DNA of 12,222 nucleotides from an uncultured Cellvibrio sp. (GTDB taxonomy: Bacteria; Pseudomonadota; Gammaproteobacteria; Pseudomonadales; Cellvibrionaceae): NCBI GenBank assembly GCA_946886255.1, contig CAMPIG010000098.1, positions 1 through 12,222 of the forward strand, written 5' to 3'. Position numbers and translations under genes: made by a program. Of this stretch, positions 12,122 through 12,222 are shown one piece after another (the stretch's first letter is position 1; each line of letters starts with the position of its first letter). A model generated the notes under the pieces. The model did no database searches and was not told the DNA's origin. It saw nothing but the letters and a program-made list of their open reading frames with translations.

Positions 12122-12222
12122 AGGGATAGGAAAATTACACCAACAGTGTTGCCACTGCCACAGCGATTACAGGTGCACGTGCTGCTTCAGGGTACAACTT
12201 AGGAAGTTGCCACCATGAACGG
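12104..12222 (-). ncRNA. Repeated pseudoknot RNA element, copy R4 (cut by the window edge)
   Basis: On the - strand: stem-loop TTCAT-GGT...ACC-CTGAA with inner helix CAACTT/AAGTTG (12204-12209 with 12195-12200). Helix A is GCAGC/GCTGT (12181-12185 with 12160-12164). Helix B is TGCACC/GGTGTA (12172-12177 with 12136-12141, one G-U replacing the A-U of R3). Hairpin C is CAGTG-GCAA-CACTG (12144-12157). Its upstream hairpin, if present, is beyond the window. Confidence 0.72.

Noticed and set aside
11751..12222. Short - strand reading frame in R3 and R4 encoding the same hydrophobic peptide (PKLYPEAAR...VAVATLLV)
   Set aside because: It has no ATG or ribosome-binding site, and the same frame is stopped in R1 and R2, while the RNA helices are kept in all four. 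The peptide follows from R3 and R4 being near-identical.
8580..12222. Named ribozymes or riboswitches (twister, pistol, hatchet, hammerhead, SAH, guanidine-III) for the R elements
   Set aside because: The conserved bases I remember for these classes are not in the loops seen here. Absence of recognition is not proof; an Rfam scan would settle it.
8580..12222. CRISPR-like or ICE attachment repeats
   Set aside because: Copies are far apart, diverged, lie only in gaps, and preserve structure rather than sequence; there is no spacer periodicity and no cas gene.

Overview
The window looks like accessory DNA of a gammaproteobacterium, most likely part of an integrative conjugative element, genomic island or plasmid. 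This rests on a RadC/JAB protein, a plasmid-type 'N-6 DNA methylase', a DUF6908-like protein and a run of small uncharacterised ORFs in one strand-biased operon. The species cannot be fixed from the sequence. No rRNA, tRNA, CRISPR array, transposase or integrase was seen.

Left part (1-6160), a polymorphic-toxin region on the + strand. A DUF6188-like protein running in from the left edge and a small acidic protein (598-879) look like accessory or immunity genes of a toxin gene outside the window. A strong bidirectional hairpin follows, then a truncated, frameshifted 3' fragment of the DUF6908-like gene. Next is a 1467-residue Sec-exported RHS/YD-repeat protein (1311-5714). Its variable C-terminus has a GH...NCS arrangement like that of circularly permuted papain/NlpC-P60 enzymes. 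Twelve bases downstream is a two-helix membrane protein, the probable immunity protein. The intact DUF6908-like gene lies on the far side, so the RHS cassette sits between two direct copies of that gene's 3' end.

Right part (12222 to 6140, all - strand), an operon-like string of twelve genes: nine small ORFs without recognised function (12070 down to 8807, the sixth to eighth partly coupled), a JAB/RadC paralogue without metal ligands, a JAB/RadC protein with an intact JAMM motif, the methylase-like protein, and the DUF6908-like protein followed by a terminator.

The most unusual content is non-coding. (1) The four largest gaps of the operon each carry a copy of the same structured RNA: a conserved stem-loop followed by an H-type pseudoknot with a nested GNRA-type hairpin. 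The helices are kept by compensatory changes while the primary sequence drifts. I do not recognise it as a named riboswitch or ribozyme. (2) Seven of the genes have a second kind of leader directly before the start codon: a GC-rich hairpin, then in most cases a second hairpin that pairs part of the Shine-Dalgarno region across an A/T-rich loop, often with alternative pairings. Together these suggest RNA-level control of individual genes within one long transcript.
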